Source: Pictodentalium vernedei
Taxonomy: Eukaryota; Mollusca; Scaphopoda; Dentaliida; Dentaliidae
Assembly: GCA_031216915.1 (NCBI GenBank)
Contig: CM062289.1
Coordinates: forward strand, 18,764,520 to 18,828,519
DNA length: 64,000 nt
Reading direction: 5' to 3'
Position numbers and translations under genes: made by a program. Below are positions 33,085 to 42,699 of this stretch, piece by piece; position 1 is the first letter of the stretch; the number at the start of each line of letters is the position of its first letter. Under the pieces are notes generated by a model. The model saw only the letters and a list, made by a program, of their open reading frames with translations. It searched no databases and had not been told where the DNA came from.

Positions 33085-33471
33085 TTTTTTTTTTTTTTTT
33101 TTTTTTTTCTTAATTTGGGTTTAACGACACATTAACAGCCAGGGTCATATCATGTCGGTGACTGTTTTACGGGTGGAGGAAGCCGGAATACCCGGAGAGA
33201 ACCACCGAGCAACGACGAGCAGCTGTCAGCTCCCCAACATCGTAACTCTGAACTCTGCACCGCAGCACAGGCAGGGTTAGATTGGTTGAAGACATGTGCA
33301 CCATCGATGTGCAGTACGCCTTCTTAGTACACACCGTCATCGAGCCCCCATGTAGGCAAGCGGGGTGAAATGTCTTGCCCAAGGCCACAACGCGGTTGCC
33401 GCAGGTGGGATTCGAACCGAGGACCTCTCGGCTTGCAGCCTGCACCTCTACCTACTGAGCCACCGCGCCCC
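33085..33471 (-). mobile_element. SINE, tRNA-headed, 13-bp target duplication, long poly-T end
   Basis: CCTAACCTGAGTT is duplicated exactly at 33072-33084 and 33472-33484. The minus strand has GGGGGCGCGGTGGCTCAGTA, B box GGTTCGAATCC, complete body and a 3' end of about 25 A residues (T tract 33085-33108) rather than (AATA)n. A G-run (32982-33009) lies just upstream. Confidence 0.94.
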
Positions 33472-33484
33472 CCTAACCTGAGTT

Positions 33485-34030
33485 AACTAATGTAATGTCC
33501 AGTTTTATTCAAATTATAATCAGTTGTGGATATTTAACATCGGTTGCTCCCAGCATGGATAAACTAACGACGAGATATGAGCAAATTATTGGAGGGGGCC
33601 CAGCCCCCCCCCCCGCAGCCCCCCCCCCCCTGGTTCCGACGGGCCTGCGTGACATACAATGATAGATTATAAAAATCAGTCGCTTCCGGGTTCCAAATTG
33701 AAGGTATTGGTCGACGGCGACGATAACTCAATAAAATTATTTTAACGACCACCAGCAAAGTTTTTTGCTCGTGGAGCACGGGGTTCAACCTGGAGGCCCA
33801 TTAGCCAGACACACACAAACGTGTGTGGGGGGGGGGGGGGGGGGGGGTGAGACCTTTCTGGGTACCGCAGGGGTGTATGATGGAAATTAATTGTTCTGGG
33901 GGGGGGGGGGGGTGTCAATGGTGGTGGGGCGGTGTATTCATGCAAAATATATAATATGAGCTCCCCCAACCCTTGAACCTACTCTATTTAAAACACTAAC
34001 CTCAGCGTATTTATTTTGTTTTGTTTTTAC
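33485..34030. other. G/C homopolymer-rich unassigned region
   Basis: C12 and C13 tracts at about 33605-33631, a G run of about 21 near 33826-33847 and G14 at about 33898. Sequence AGGCCCGTCGGAACC (minus strand) next to the C tracts looks like the terminus of a dispersed G-rich repeat. Frames here are low complexity. Confidence 0.45.
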
Positions 34031-34269
34031 TTAACCCTTAAAACCTGGCGGTATCTTCCATATCAATTCAACGGAGGCAATTGGAAGAGGCCATATTCAT
34101 TATTTGTGGGCAGAACAATTAATATTTTCAACGTGCAGCCTCAGGGCTGCACGTTGTAAATATTGTTTGATCTTCCCCACACATTCACTTACCAGCTATC
34201 ATACTTAATGAATTTATAAAGTATCATGTTCATGGGCCGGAAAAGCGGCCTCTCGGGTTCAAAGGGCAA
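34031..34269. mobile_element. TTAA-4 MITE copy 1
   Basis: Left TTAACCCTTAAAACC; right GGGTTCAAAGGGCAA (TTAA mutated). Core AATATTTTCAACGTGCAGCC with GGCTGCACGTTG. The family's outer arms carry GGTATCTTCCAT and ATCATGTTC.TGG. Confidence 0.8.
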
Positions 34270-34926
34270 ATGAAAACTTTGAAAACGTCCTTTGAAATAT
34301 TACGCTCCATTTGAAGCTTTCTGTTTTTATTCAATAAAATCTTGAAAATCAATACTCCATCTCTGGCCAAACACGTGAGAGGGCCTGGGGACGGGATGGG
34401 AATCGTGGGGGGGGGGGGGGGGGGGTGAGGCAAGACTCGTAAACACAAATTATCTAAGCCTATTGAATTGGAATAAAAATCACCTTCATTAACAGACAAA
34501 ATTTGAGGATGACGTCGAAGAGTCTCCAATTTCATTCACCTCGCGAGGTGATTCGCGAAAATCGCAACTTTTGGGCTGTCTAAATTCGGAAAGTTTCCCA
34601 ATTCCCAGGTTACCATCCCGGTAAGTTTTTCGAATTCGGACTACAAATGTTGCGAATATCTGTAATGTACAAGGGCACCACACTATTAGGCCTATCCCTT
34701 GCTACTTTGCACCTTTTCTGGATTAAGAGCGTGTATCCCACAGAAACGAACATCTTGTCTTCCCGGAAAAAAAAAACCATTCACTTTTCATGCCAAAATG
34801 GCCAGTGTCCTGTGACAGAATTCACACTGCAGGTTCAAGGCCAGAATATTTGTTGGGGCGGTGCACCAAGAGGCGATCAACTGTCACCGACTCCGCGGAG
34901 ACGACCATGATTCGGCCGGGCACAGA
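34270..34926. other. Unassigned with a G20 tract
   Basis: A run of about 20 G near 34407. No matched repeat otherwise. The SINE fragment inserts at 34927. Confidence 0.4.
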
Positions 34927-34994
34927 TTATTAATTTATTCATTTATTGGTGTTTAAGGTCACGTATTTCTGCACAATGAGTAATTGTGACCGCT
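34927..34994 (-). mobile_element. 5'-truncated SINE, 68 bp, with 13-bp target duplication
   Basis: GGCCGGGCACAGA at 34914-34926 and 34995-35007 brackets only the 3' end of the SINE (GGTCACAATTACTCATTGTG..., then CACCAATAAATGAATAAATT). A clean case of reverse transcription aborted near the 3' end. Confidence 0.9.
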
Positions 34995-35078
34995 GGCCGG
35001 GCACAGAAAATTTAGAAACAATGAATATCAAATGGAGCCCTGCGAAAGCATTTGGGGAAAATTAGGTTGAATTTTGGA

Positions 35079-35319
35079 TTAAACTCTTTGAACCCGAGCG
35101 GTCGCTTTTTCGTCCAGGAACATGATACGTCATAATTTCATTAAATAGGATGAATGCTAAGTGCATGTGTGTGGTAGAACAATCAATATTTTCAACGTGC
35201 AGCCCCGAGGCTGCACGTTGAAAATATTAATTGGTCTACCCGTAAATACAGAATATGGACTCTTCCAGTTGCTGTCATTGAACTGACGTGGAAGATACCA
35301 CCGGTGTTCAAAGGGTTAG
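35079..35319. mobile_element. TTAA-4 MITE copy 2
   Basis: TTAAACTCTTTGAACCC left, GGTGTTCAAAGGGTTAG right. Core AATATTTTCAACGTGCAGCC with inverse at 35189-35230. Inverse orientation to the 34.0-kb copy. Confidence 0.85.
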
Positions 35320-35410
35320 AATCGAAACATCTTTGCACTGTTGTGTGTGACAAAGTACATACAAAATAGTACGGTAAAGGTGATAGGCATATTTTATTTT
35401 CCACATGCAT

Positions 35411-35413
<3 letters not shown>

Positions 35414-35442
<29 letters not shown>

Positions 35443-35784
35443 TTTGTGTTTAAGGTCACATATTTATGCAAAGTGGATAATCATGACCGCGCCAGATTTA
35501 CGGGTGGAGGAAGCCGGAGTACCCGGAGAAAACCACCGAGCGACCGGGAGCAACTGTCAGCTCCCCAACTGTCAACTCCACACAAGCAAGGTTAGCATTG
35601 GTTGATGAGAGGTGCACCATCGACGTGCAGTACGCCTTAGTACACAACGTCACCGTGCCCCCACGTAGGCAATTGGGGTGAAGTGTCTTGCCCAAGGACA
35701 CTACGCGGTTGCCGCAGGTGGGATTCGAACCGAGGACCCCTCGGCTTGCAGCCTGCACCTCTACCTACTGAGACACCACGCCCC
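35414..35784 (-). mobile_element. SINE, tRNA-headed, with target duplication
   Basis: CCACATGCATATT (35401-35413) and CCACATGAATATT (35785-35797) flank a full SINE. The 3' end has a long (AATA)n run (35410-35442). The body contains a deletion around the segment that reads 'caactccacacaagc' in this copy. Confidence 0.92.
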
Positions 35785-35949
35785 CCACATGAATATTTAT
35801 AATACCTACATATGTAATTCTGTTAATGTGAGATTCGTATCAACAATCAACAGCGACAAGCTGGATATAACCTATCAACAAATGAAGCAGTTTACCCGAC
35901 CATGACAGGCGCGTAACCAAATATCTATAGGCCTATCAGGGAGCAACGC

Positions 35950-36155
35950 GATCCGAGGGGGGGGGGGGGGAGTTATAATACCGTAGTCATATTAAAAAAA
36001 AGGAAGTTTTGAGTGGGGCCCTGAAGGGTATGTCGGTGGTGACCCTCTCGCGTTACTACAGCTGGGGTACATTTTCACAAATTTCTTCGTGGGAGGCTCA
36101 CGTATTACTATAGCTGGGGGTATTTTTTCACAAATTTCTTCGTGGGAGGCCGAGT
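35950..36155. repeat. G-run and 63-bp tandem duplication
   Basis: G14-15 near 35956. 'ttttcacaaatttcttcgtg' with GGGAGGC occurs at 36072 and 36126, so a segment of about 55-60 bp (GCTGGGG.TA onward) is duplicated. Confidence 0.55.
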
Positions 36156-36239
36156 GTTGGGCCTCCCGGAGAAATTTCGAAATGGTTGAAAAATATGCCC
36201 CAAATGGCAATCTTTGAAGACATTTTGAGAATGTCAATT

Positions 36240-37655
36240 TTCACAAAGGGTGGTATGTCAGATCTAATTTCGTTAGTTGGCGCCCCATGTAGATCGTATA
36301 ATTAGGACTTTTTAGGGGAGGGGAAGGGATGCACGTGGGGGGGGGGGGGGAGAAGAAAATTTGTGTCAAAAGAAGTAAAATACGTCACTCTGAACCGAAT
36401 ATCACATAATTTCCTTTCGATAAATGGAGTTGTAACAGTAACAGTTGCCAATCTATTTACTGGCAAAGGGTAGTTAATTGGCGGGCGGTGTGATAACTGA
36501 ATATGAAAACAACCCCCCACCCCCGCCGCCCCCAGTCAGGGGTCCCCTCTTTTGGACACCCTGACCCATTGGACGAGCCGTAATTGTAATGAGGTGTGAT
36601 AATCTATTTTTTGGATGCAAACAACGGAAAATCTTTGTTATTCAAATATTCTTTATTTACAAATGACTGTCTCTCGTCGTGTCAAGCGAAGTGTTAAAAT
36701 GTTTCTGTTTTTTCCAGACAAGAAAATGGAACTGAAACACCCAAAGGAATAAATTAAGGTTTCATCATCATCCGCGTCACAAGCTCGCTATAAATCTCAA
36801 ACTACTAATATCATAAAAGTAACCAAGTTTGTACGCCCCAGTTGAACGCTTTTCCAGACAAAATAGAGTCAACTGAGGTCTCTTAAGTGACTTACAATGA
36901 AAAGTACGAGTGACCTACTTATGACTGGGGGTGGTAAGCCTTTTGATTACAGAGCTGATTTAAGCGATATGCTGACCACAATAAGTGAAATGGCGCTCGA
37001 AATAAACGAAGCAGTTGTGCAAAATAAAAAAAAATAATGTGAACATCGTCTCTTATCGTTAAATAAATACCATCCCGCATCCTTTCCGAGCCCCACATAA
37101 TCGGTTTGATAACCTACTTATACGGAACCACGTGACATCAAAGGTGCAAATCGGTTAAGTACAAGAAATCCAATATACATGAGTGCGGAATGACGTCCTT
37201 CACCTTGCATAAAAAATAGAAGTAATGAGATTGGCGGTTTCATTCTGTCCCGCAATGAATGGAGTTCAAAGAGATCGGTTATTGTCAATAAAATCAATAG
37301 AGACATGTCAGTGGTATTCAGTTGCTTGTATTGAAAGAAAGAGTATGTCGAGCACTTCACAATACAAATACATTGCTTACTTTCAATACTCTCTAAGCAT
37401 GTTATTGTTGAGCGCGGTGGAAGATTGATGCGGCTGGATAAAACACAGGCAAAAACAGGATCTCGAGTGCGCGAACACTCCAGCCACGAGATAATCAAAT
37501 TCAGTCTTATTACACTCACCGAAGGAACGCGAATAAACCTATGTGCACTGTATTCTCTTAACACCTTCCAGCCAACTCCAACAGGGGCCGGGAGCAAGGG
37601 GACTGGAGACGGATATTCAGCCCCCACCCCCTGGCCTTTTTAGCGACAAAGTTCA
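36240..37655. other. Longest stretch without recognised repeats
   Basis: 1.4 kb. A minus-strand frame of 169 codons (37118-37627) has no family resemblance, no repeats, and a hydrophobic patch near MSLLILLTITDLFEL that could equally be chance. If host sequence survives anywhere in the first 60 kb it is most likely here or at 54.7-55.9 kb, but I cannot support a gene. Confidence 0.4.
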
Positions 37656-37664
37656 AAATAGCCC

Positions 37665-37790
37665 TTATAAAAAAGTACCATGGTAAACCATGGTAAATCC
37701 CAAAATACCCTGGTAATACCATGGTACCATGGTATTACCAGGGTACTTTGGGATTTACCATGGTTTACCATGGTACTTTCTTATAAGGGA
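37665..37790. repeat. 126-bp near-perfect palindrome
   Basis: Arms of about 60 bp: CTTATAAAAAAGTACCATGG ... facing CCATGGTACTTTCTTATAAG. The centre is TACCATGGTACCATGGTA. The sequence is built from repeated ACCATGGTA units, so smaller hairpins nest within it. Possibly a small foldback element. No duplication of flanks visible. Confidence 0.85.
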
Positions 37791-38021
37791 GTGGGCCTTT
37801 TTGAAATCAGTTAACGAGTTTTATTATCTTAGCCGACGTTTGTTTGTTAGGGTTAACAGGGACCGATCAGGACTATTTAAAATACGCTCTAGCCTCGGAG
37901 CCTATTTTTTAAATTTATGCGCCAGATTTCAATTTACGGAGTCACACTGCTGTTTGTTACACACACAGCAAGTATGTAATAGCTCTCATCATTTTCATTT
38001 AGTACGCTATAGCAAACATTA

Positions 38022-38106
38022 ATGTTCACTGGGGTTTCTGATCAAGTCTTGGCTGCCTATTTAGGTAGCCAAGGCTTGATCAGAAACCACAGTGAAGATT
38101 AATGCT
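38022..38106. repeat. Palindrome, about 37-bp arms
   Basis: CACTGGGGTTTCTGATCAAG with GGCTGCCTA and the near-inverse GGTAGCC...CTTGATCAGAAACC.CAGTG. Loop of a few bases (TTT). Flanks unassigned. Confidence 0.75.
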
Positions 38107-38360
38107 TGGTAATTAAGACTTGAAGTATTAACTTAAGCACTCTACAACAATAATAAATGATAATCATATATATAATACATGTAAGAGTGGCTCTCTCGAT
38201 TATCCATCGGAAGAATATCCAAATATGATCTGAGAAGTTACGCGCCAACTGAGAAGCCTATTTCTGAGATTTAAGAGCCAGGTCCTGATGTTTCAGAACC
38301 AAATACGCACTGGCGCATGCCCAGGTCGGTCCCTGGTTAAAGATTCTATATAGGCCTAAG

Positions 38361-38520
38361 TGGGGAAAATTAATTTACTTTTAAATTCCTAAGTCTGATT
38401 ATAAATTAAATATAGAGAAATTATACAACAAAATGAAGGTGCATAGAACACGAAAAATTTATTCGCTCATTCCACTCAACTTGTAGAGTTAATTGGAGAC
38501 ATCAATCGTTCGTACCCAGA
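38361..38520. repeat. Family X, left arm
   Basis: 'aaattatacaacaaaatgaagg' with ATAGAACACGAAAA and CAACTTGTAGAGTTAA matches, in this orientation, the complement of 61230-61330 and faces the inverted arm at 40900-41037. Element P is inserted between the two. Confidence 0.6.
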
Positions 38521-40189
38521 GCGCACAGGGGACACGTGCCCCTCCACTTTTTTCCACAGACATGTTGCGTGGTTAACACAATGAATTAAAATGGGCGCAG
38601 GCAAAAAGTGTCAATATACAGGAATTCCTGTAATATATTATTTGCAAATCCAAACACCATTTGGCCAGGGAATCCCACCTTCGGTCGCTTCGGCCCGTTT
38701 CTCCTACTTCAACCATCTTCCAACCCGAAGGCTAGCCTTCATATCTACAGTAAGGCTAGCCTTCATATCTACAGTAAGGCTAGCCTTCATATCTACAGTA
38801 AGGCTAGCCTTCATATCTACAGTAAGGCTAGCCTTCATATCTACAGTAAGGCTAGCCTTCATATCTACAGTAAGGCCAGCCTTCATATCTACAGTAAGGC
38901 TAGACTTCATATCTACAGTAAGGCTAGACTTCATATCTACAGTAAGGCTAGACTTCATATCTACAGTAAGGCTAGCCCTCATATCTACAGTAAGGCTGGA
39001 CTTCATATCTACAGTAAGGCTAGCCTCATATCTACAGTAAGGCCAGCCTTCATATCTACAGTAAGGCCAGCCTTCATATCTACAGTAAGGCCAGCCTTCA
39101 TATCTACAGTAAGGCTAGACTTCATATCTACAGTAAGGCTAGACTTCATATCTACAGTAAGGCTAGACTTCATATCTACAGTAAGGCTAGCCCTCATATC
39201 TACAGTAAGGCTGGACTTCATATCTACAGTAAGGCTAGCCTTCATATCTACAGTAAGGCCAGCCTTCATATCTACAGTAAGACCAGCCTTCATATGTACA
39301 GTAAGGCTAGCCTTCATATCTACAGTAAGGCTAGCCTTCAAATCTACAGTAAGGCCAGCCTTCATATGTACAATAAGGCTAGCCTTCATATCTACAGTAA
39401 GGCTGGCCTTCATATCTATAGTAAGGCTAGCTTTCATATCTACAGTAAGGCTAGACTTCATATCTACAGTAAGGCTAGACTTCATATCTACAGTAAGGCT
39501 AGACTTCATATCTACAGTAAGGCCAGCCTTCATATCTACAGTAAGGCCAGCCTTCATATGTACAGTAAGGCTAGCCTTCATATCTACAGTAAGGCTAGCC
39601 TTCAAATCTACAGTAAGGCCAGCCTTCATATGTACAGTAAGGCTAGCCTTCATATCTACAGTAAGGCTGGCCTTTATATCTATAGTATAGCTAGCTTTCA
39701 TATCTACAGTGAGGCTAGATTTCATATCTACAGTAAGGCTAGACTTCATATCTACAGTAAGGCTAGACTTCATATCTACAGTAAGGCTAGACTTCATATC
39801 TACAATAAGGCTAGACGTCATATCTACAGTAAGGCTAAACTTCATATCTACAGTAAGGCTAGCCTTCATATCTACAGTAAGGCTAAACTTCATATCTACA
39901 GTAAGGCTAGACTTCATATCTACAATAAGACTAGACTTCACATCTACAGTAAGGCTAGACTTCATATCTACAGTAAGGCTAGCCTTCATATCTACAGTAA
40001 GGCTAGACTTCATATCTGCAGTAAGGCTAGACTTCATATCCACACACCGCGGCATGCTCATCTAAACGAGACAGTACAGTGTGTCACGGTACATTTACTG
40101 ATATGTGATTGGAACTTTTCCTCCCATTGGGCTGAACCATAGTAGCTTTGAAAGTTTGTGCCCCTCCACTTTTATCGAGCTTCCGCCAC
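38520..40189. mobile_element. Element P copy 1, carrying a 24-bp tandem array
   Basis: Flanks of the array match the array-less copy at 57831-58195 base for base over long stretches: GTGCC.CTCCACTTTTTTC, AAAATGGG.GCA, 'aatatattattt', then CATCTTCCAACCCGAAGGC. After the array come CACACCGCGGCATGCTCATC, CATTGGGCTGAACCA and TTTTATCGAGCTTCCGCC. The outermost GGGGCGGC ends seen in copy 2 are missing here. About 50 bp extra follow the array (40061-40120). Non-coding. Confidence 0.8.
38728..40040. repeat. 24-bp minisatellite, about 55 units, with higher-order periodicity
   Basis: Unit AAGGCTAGCCTT + CATATCTACAGT; the first half is a perfect 12-bp palindrome. Variants (GCCAGCC, GCTAGAC, GCTGGAC) recur in blocks: markers CATATGTACA (39291, 39555), TTCAAATC (39337, 39601) and GCTAGCTTTC (39426, 39690) are each 264 bp apart (11 units), and GCTAGCCCTC (38971, 39186) is 215 bp apart (9 units less 1 bp). 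Because 24 is a multiple of three, frames of up to 360 codons stay open on both strands. They are not genes. Confidence 0.95.
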
Positions 40190-40239
40190 ATCTGTTCTTA
40201 CCAGAACTGATAATCAACTAATGTTTCACGAGAACAACT
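40189..40239. repeat. Family X, middle segment (first part)
   Basis: CCAGAACTGATAATC...TTTCACGAGAACAACT corresponds to 60642-60675 and continues at 40837 after a hAT insertion. Confidence 0.6.
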
Positions 40240-40828
40240 TGGTCTGCACGGTATATCGATAAACCGCTAAAAACCGGTATTCAAACCAATATCGATTGAA
40301 TACCGGTGTAATTACAAAAAGATCGGTTTTCATTATTTATTTAACCACAATTTAATTTTCAAGACGTCTTGAGTTTTTTAACTGTAGCCCCGAATGAATA
40401 ATATTATCCCTTTATCCAAGGAATCGTCTGCTTGTGCCCGCGTAATATACAAATTCAGCAGTTGAAAAAATAAATTAAAAAAAAATTCAACAAAACTATA
40501 TCATGTGACCCCCCCCCCACCCCCCATTGGAACGAGCTCGTTGAGCACGTTCCAATGAGGGGTCACATGATATAGTTTTGTTGAAATCTTTGGTTAAAAT
40601 CTAATAAACTAATTTTGAAAATAATAAATTTTGATATCGTCTGCGTCCGGTAAAGGTTTTTCGAATCGCGTCAACAAGGCATGCTAATTCGTTCCGACTG
40701 TCATGCCTCGAGTCTCGATTGTGGTACTTGTGCTCATATATCTGAACAGTTTTCGATATACCGGTATACCGCGGCATTTTTTTTAATACCGATACCGGTA
40801 TTCAGTTTTGAATATCGCGCAGCCCTAA
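40240..40828. mobile_element. hAT-like element with exact 8-bp duplication
   Basis: GAACAACT at 40232-40239 and 40829-40836. Ends TGGTCTGCACGGTATATCG and, inverted, TTAGGGCTGCGCGATATTC. Sub-termini are rich in ACCGGTAT / ATACCGGT. Interrupts family X and itself holds a TTAA-1 element. Confidence 0.82.
40404..40657. mobile_element. TTAA-1 MITE, worn ends
   Basis: Left TTATCCCTTTATCCAAGG, right GTCCGGTAAAGGTTTT: both TTAA sites lost. Core with a C-run expansion (GACCCCCCCCCCACCCCCC) on one arm only, then CATTGGAACGAGCTCGTTGA. Confidence 0.78.
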
Positions 40829-40836
40829 GAACAACT

Positions 40837-41037
40837 CGTGGCCAATTGTGCTTCAGTGGGGGTAAAAACTACCAAATCTAAGAGGTGAATGCACATATTG
40901 TTCGTGTTCAAAACATCATAACCTTCATTTTCATATAGAAAATGTGCATATTAAATTTGAAATTATGGAATATCATACAGAGGTGGGAATTTCAAAGTTC
41001 ACAACTTTTCTTTACTTAAATATAGCACCGTAACTTG
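40837..41037. repeat. Family X, right arm
   Basis: CGTGGCCAATTGTGCTTC followed by 'cgtgttcaaaacatcataac' and CTTCATTTTCATAT. Matches 61271-61395 and is the inverse of 38361-38450. Confidence 0.6.
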
Positions 41038-41045
41038 TTGACGGC

Positions 41046-41767
41046 CAATGGCGGATACAGAAGAGAGGGGGGGGGGGGGGGCGGTGAGGGCGGTCGCCCC
41101 CCCCCCCCCCCTTTAGCTCGTGTTTGTCTCGCATGTAGGGCGTAGCCAGGATTTTCATTTGGGGACAATACATGAATTGAAGTAAAAACATACAACGACA
41201 TTTATTCCCTCCATCACCATTCGCTATGGAAAACAAATATACCGTTGAAATTATGCAAAATATATCTACTGGTCGCCTCCATTTATAGCGTCTCGACACA
41301 GCATGATTTTGAGGTGTTACATGCCCCTAGCCTCAGGTACCCCCTAAGCCTAGAGGGTTGACTGCTGAAAACTTTCAAACGCTGGCAGATCGCAATGTTC
41401 TCCTGAGGTTAAATCGGTTATGACTGTAAACAGTGTGTCCAAAATACAATATTATGGTAAACGGATCTGAAGTGCATCTTTCAAATTTTCTAATTCTGTC
41501 TTGAACGTATGACAGAATTTGAAATTCTGAAACATGCTGTTTAAAAAGTGTTAATTAGCCGTTTAAAAATTCAAGAGGATTTCCACCCCAGAAACCACCA
41601 GAATGCCCCATTTGGTCGCTCATTTCCAAAAAATTTCTGGGGGAGACCCCCCCCAGACCCCCCTACAAAAGCTCGTGCCTTCGGCACTCGCGGCAGATGC
41701 CCACGGCATCTGCACGATTCGCCCCCCCCCCCCCACACCCCTTTGAGAATTCCTGTATCCGCCATTG
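41046..41767. mobile_element. hAT-like element R, perfect ends and 8-bp duplication
   Basis: 15-bp perfect inverted ends CAATGGCGGATACAG / CTGTATCCGCCATTG, flanked by TTGACGGC at 41038-41045 and 41768-41775. Contains G15 and C15 tracts just inside the left end and a C13 tract inside the right. Minus frames over the right third (IFWK, FGNERPNGAFWWF) are low-complexity by-products. 722 bp, no transposase recognised. Confidence 0.88.
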
Positions 41768-42059
41768 TTGACGGCTACATTATTTTTGTGGTCTGAATTT
41801 GTACTCTTCAAAAAATTGTGATTATACAAATTTATACCCAAAAATATTTGCTTTTGACTGAATATGAAACATGAGCAGTACTGGGACTGCTCCCGTCAGC
41901 ACCCGTGATTTCTATTTTACGGGAGCTAAAAAATGCACTCGTTGAAAAATATTGTGGAGCACTAATATCCTGTGAGGGCATATAAATGTGTGTTGTTTTG
42001 AGAAAGCAGCACTATGTGGCCAGTGGCAAGTTACTGTCATAATTCAATTCCTTATACAT

Positions 42060-42297
42060 TTAACCCTTTGAACACTAGTGGTATCTTCCATGCCAGTTCA
42101 ATGGCAGCAATTAGAAGAGTCCATATTCATTATTTGGGGTAGACCAATCAATATTTTCAACGTGCAGCCTCGGGGCTGCACGTTGAAAATACTGATTGGT
42201 CTACCCCACACATTTACTGAATAGCCATACCATTTAATGACGTTATGCCATATCATGTTCCTGGCTGGAAGAGCGGCCACTCAGCTCAAAAGAGTTG
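42060..42297. mobile_element. TTAA-4 MITE copy 3
   Basis: TTAACCCTTTGAACAC left, CTCAAAAGAGTTGA right. Near-perfect hairpin TAGACCAATCAATATTTTCA through CGTGCAGCC and back (42139-42206). The preceding 41776-42059 is unassigned. Confidence 0.85.
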
Positions 42298-42499
42298 AGG
42301 TTTCTGGGGTTTGGTGACAGTATTCCCTCGAAAATTCATATACTAACATTTTACGGGTGCAATGTACTCTCGTCTCTGGTTTCGTGGGTGCTTAAAACTT
42401 CACCCGTCAATTTTGTTCATTTCCCCCACTGCTTGAGAAAGAAAAATGTTGGCTTTTGCTCTTGTGCCCTCATTTTTCGAAAGCCCTGATAGTGGCTTT

Positions 42500-42690
42500 T
42501 AGCACTCAACCAGTTACCAACACATTCATTACTCAGACTCCAACATACCAACTCCGTTCAAGCAGAGATTGCAGAGGTTGAAGGAAAGACCACTACTGAC
42601 AGGCAATACGCCTCAGTACATAACCCAAGGAGACAATTCAGTTATTACTGGTCCGAACCGAACCGTCGACTATTCGGTTGAAAGGAGGAC
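42500..42690 (-). mobile_element. Old, highly diverged SINE
   Basis: Phrases of the SINE body survive in order on the minus strand: inverse of 'ccaacataccaactcc', CAAGCAG, GTTGAAG, CTGACAGGCAATACGCCTCA, ACCCAAGGAGACAA. The head is not determinable. Confidence 0.5.
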
Positions 42691-42699
42691 CCCGCGAAT

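Noticed and set aside
33742..33969. Proline-rich frames over homopolymers (also 41.0-41.8 kb)
   Set aside because: Created by G/C runs of uncertain length; no biological support.
37118..37627. 169-codon minus-strand frame in repeat-poor DNA
   Set aside because: No recognisable domain, no homologous family known to me, no splice or start context; length is within chance for this composition.
38728..40040. CRISPR-like array
   Set aside because: Units are contiguous and homogeneous with no unique spacers, and the DNA is eukaryotic.
38608..40142. Open frames of 149-360 codons on both strands
   Set aside because: They run through the 24-bp array; unit length divisible by three keeps frames open in several phases and both strands. 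The repeated octapeptides have no coding bias.
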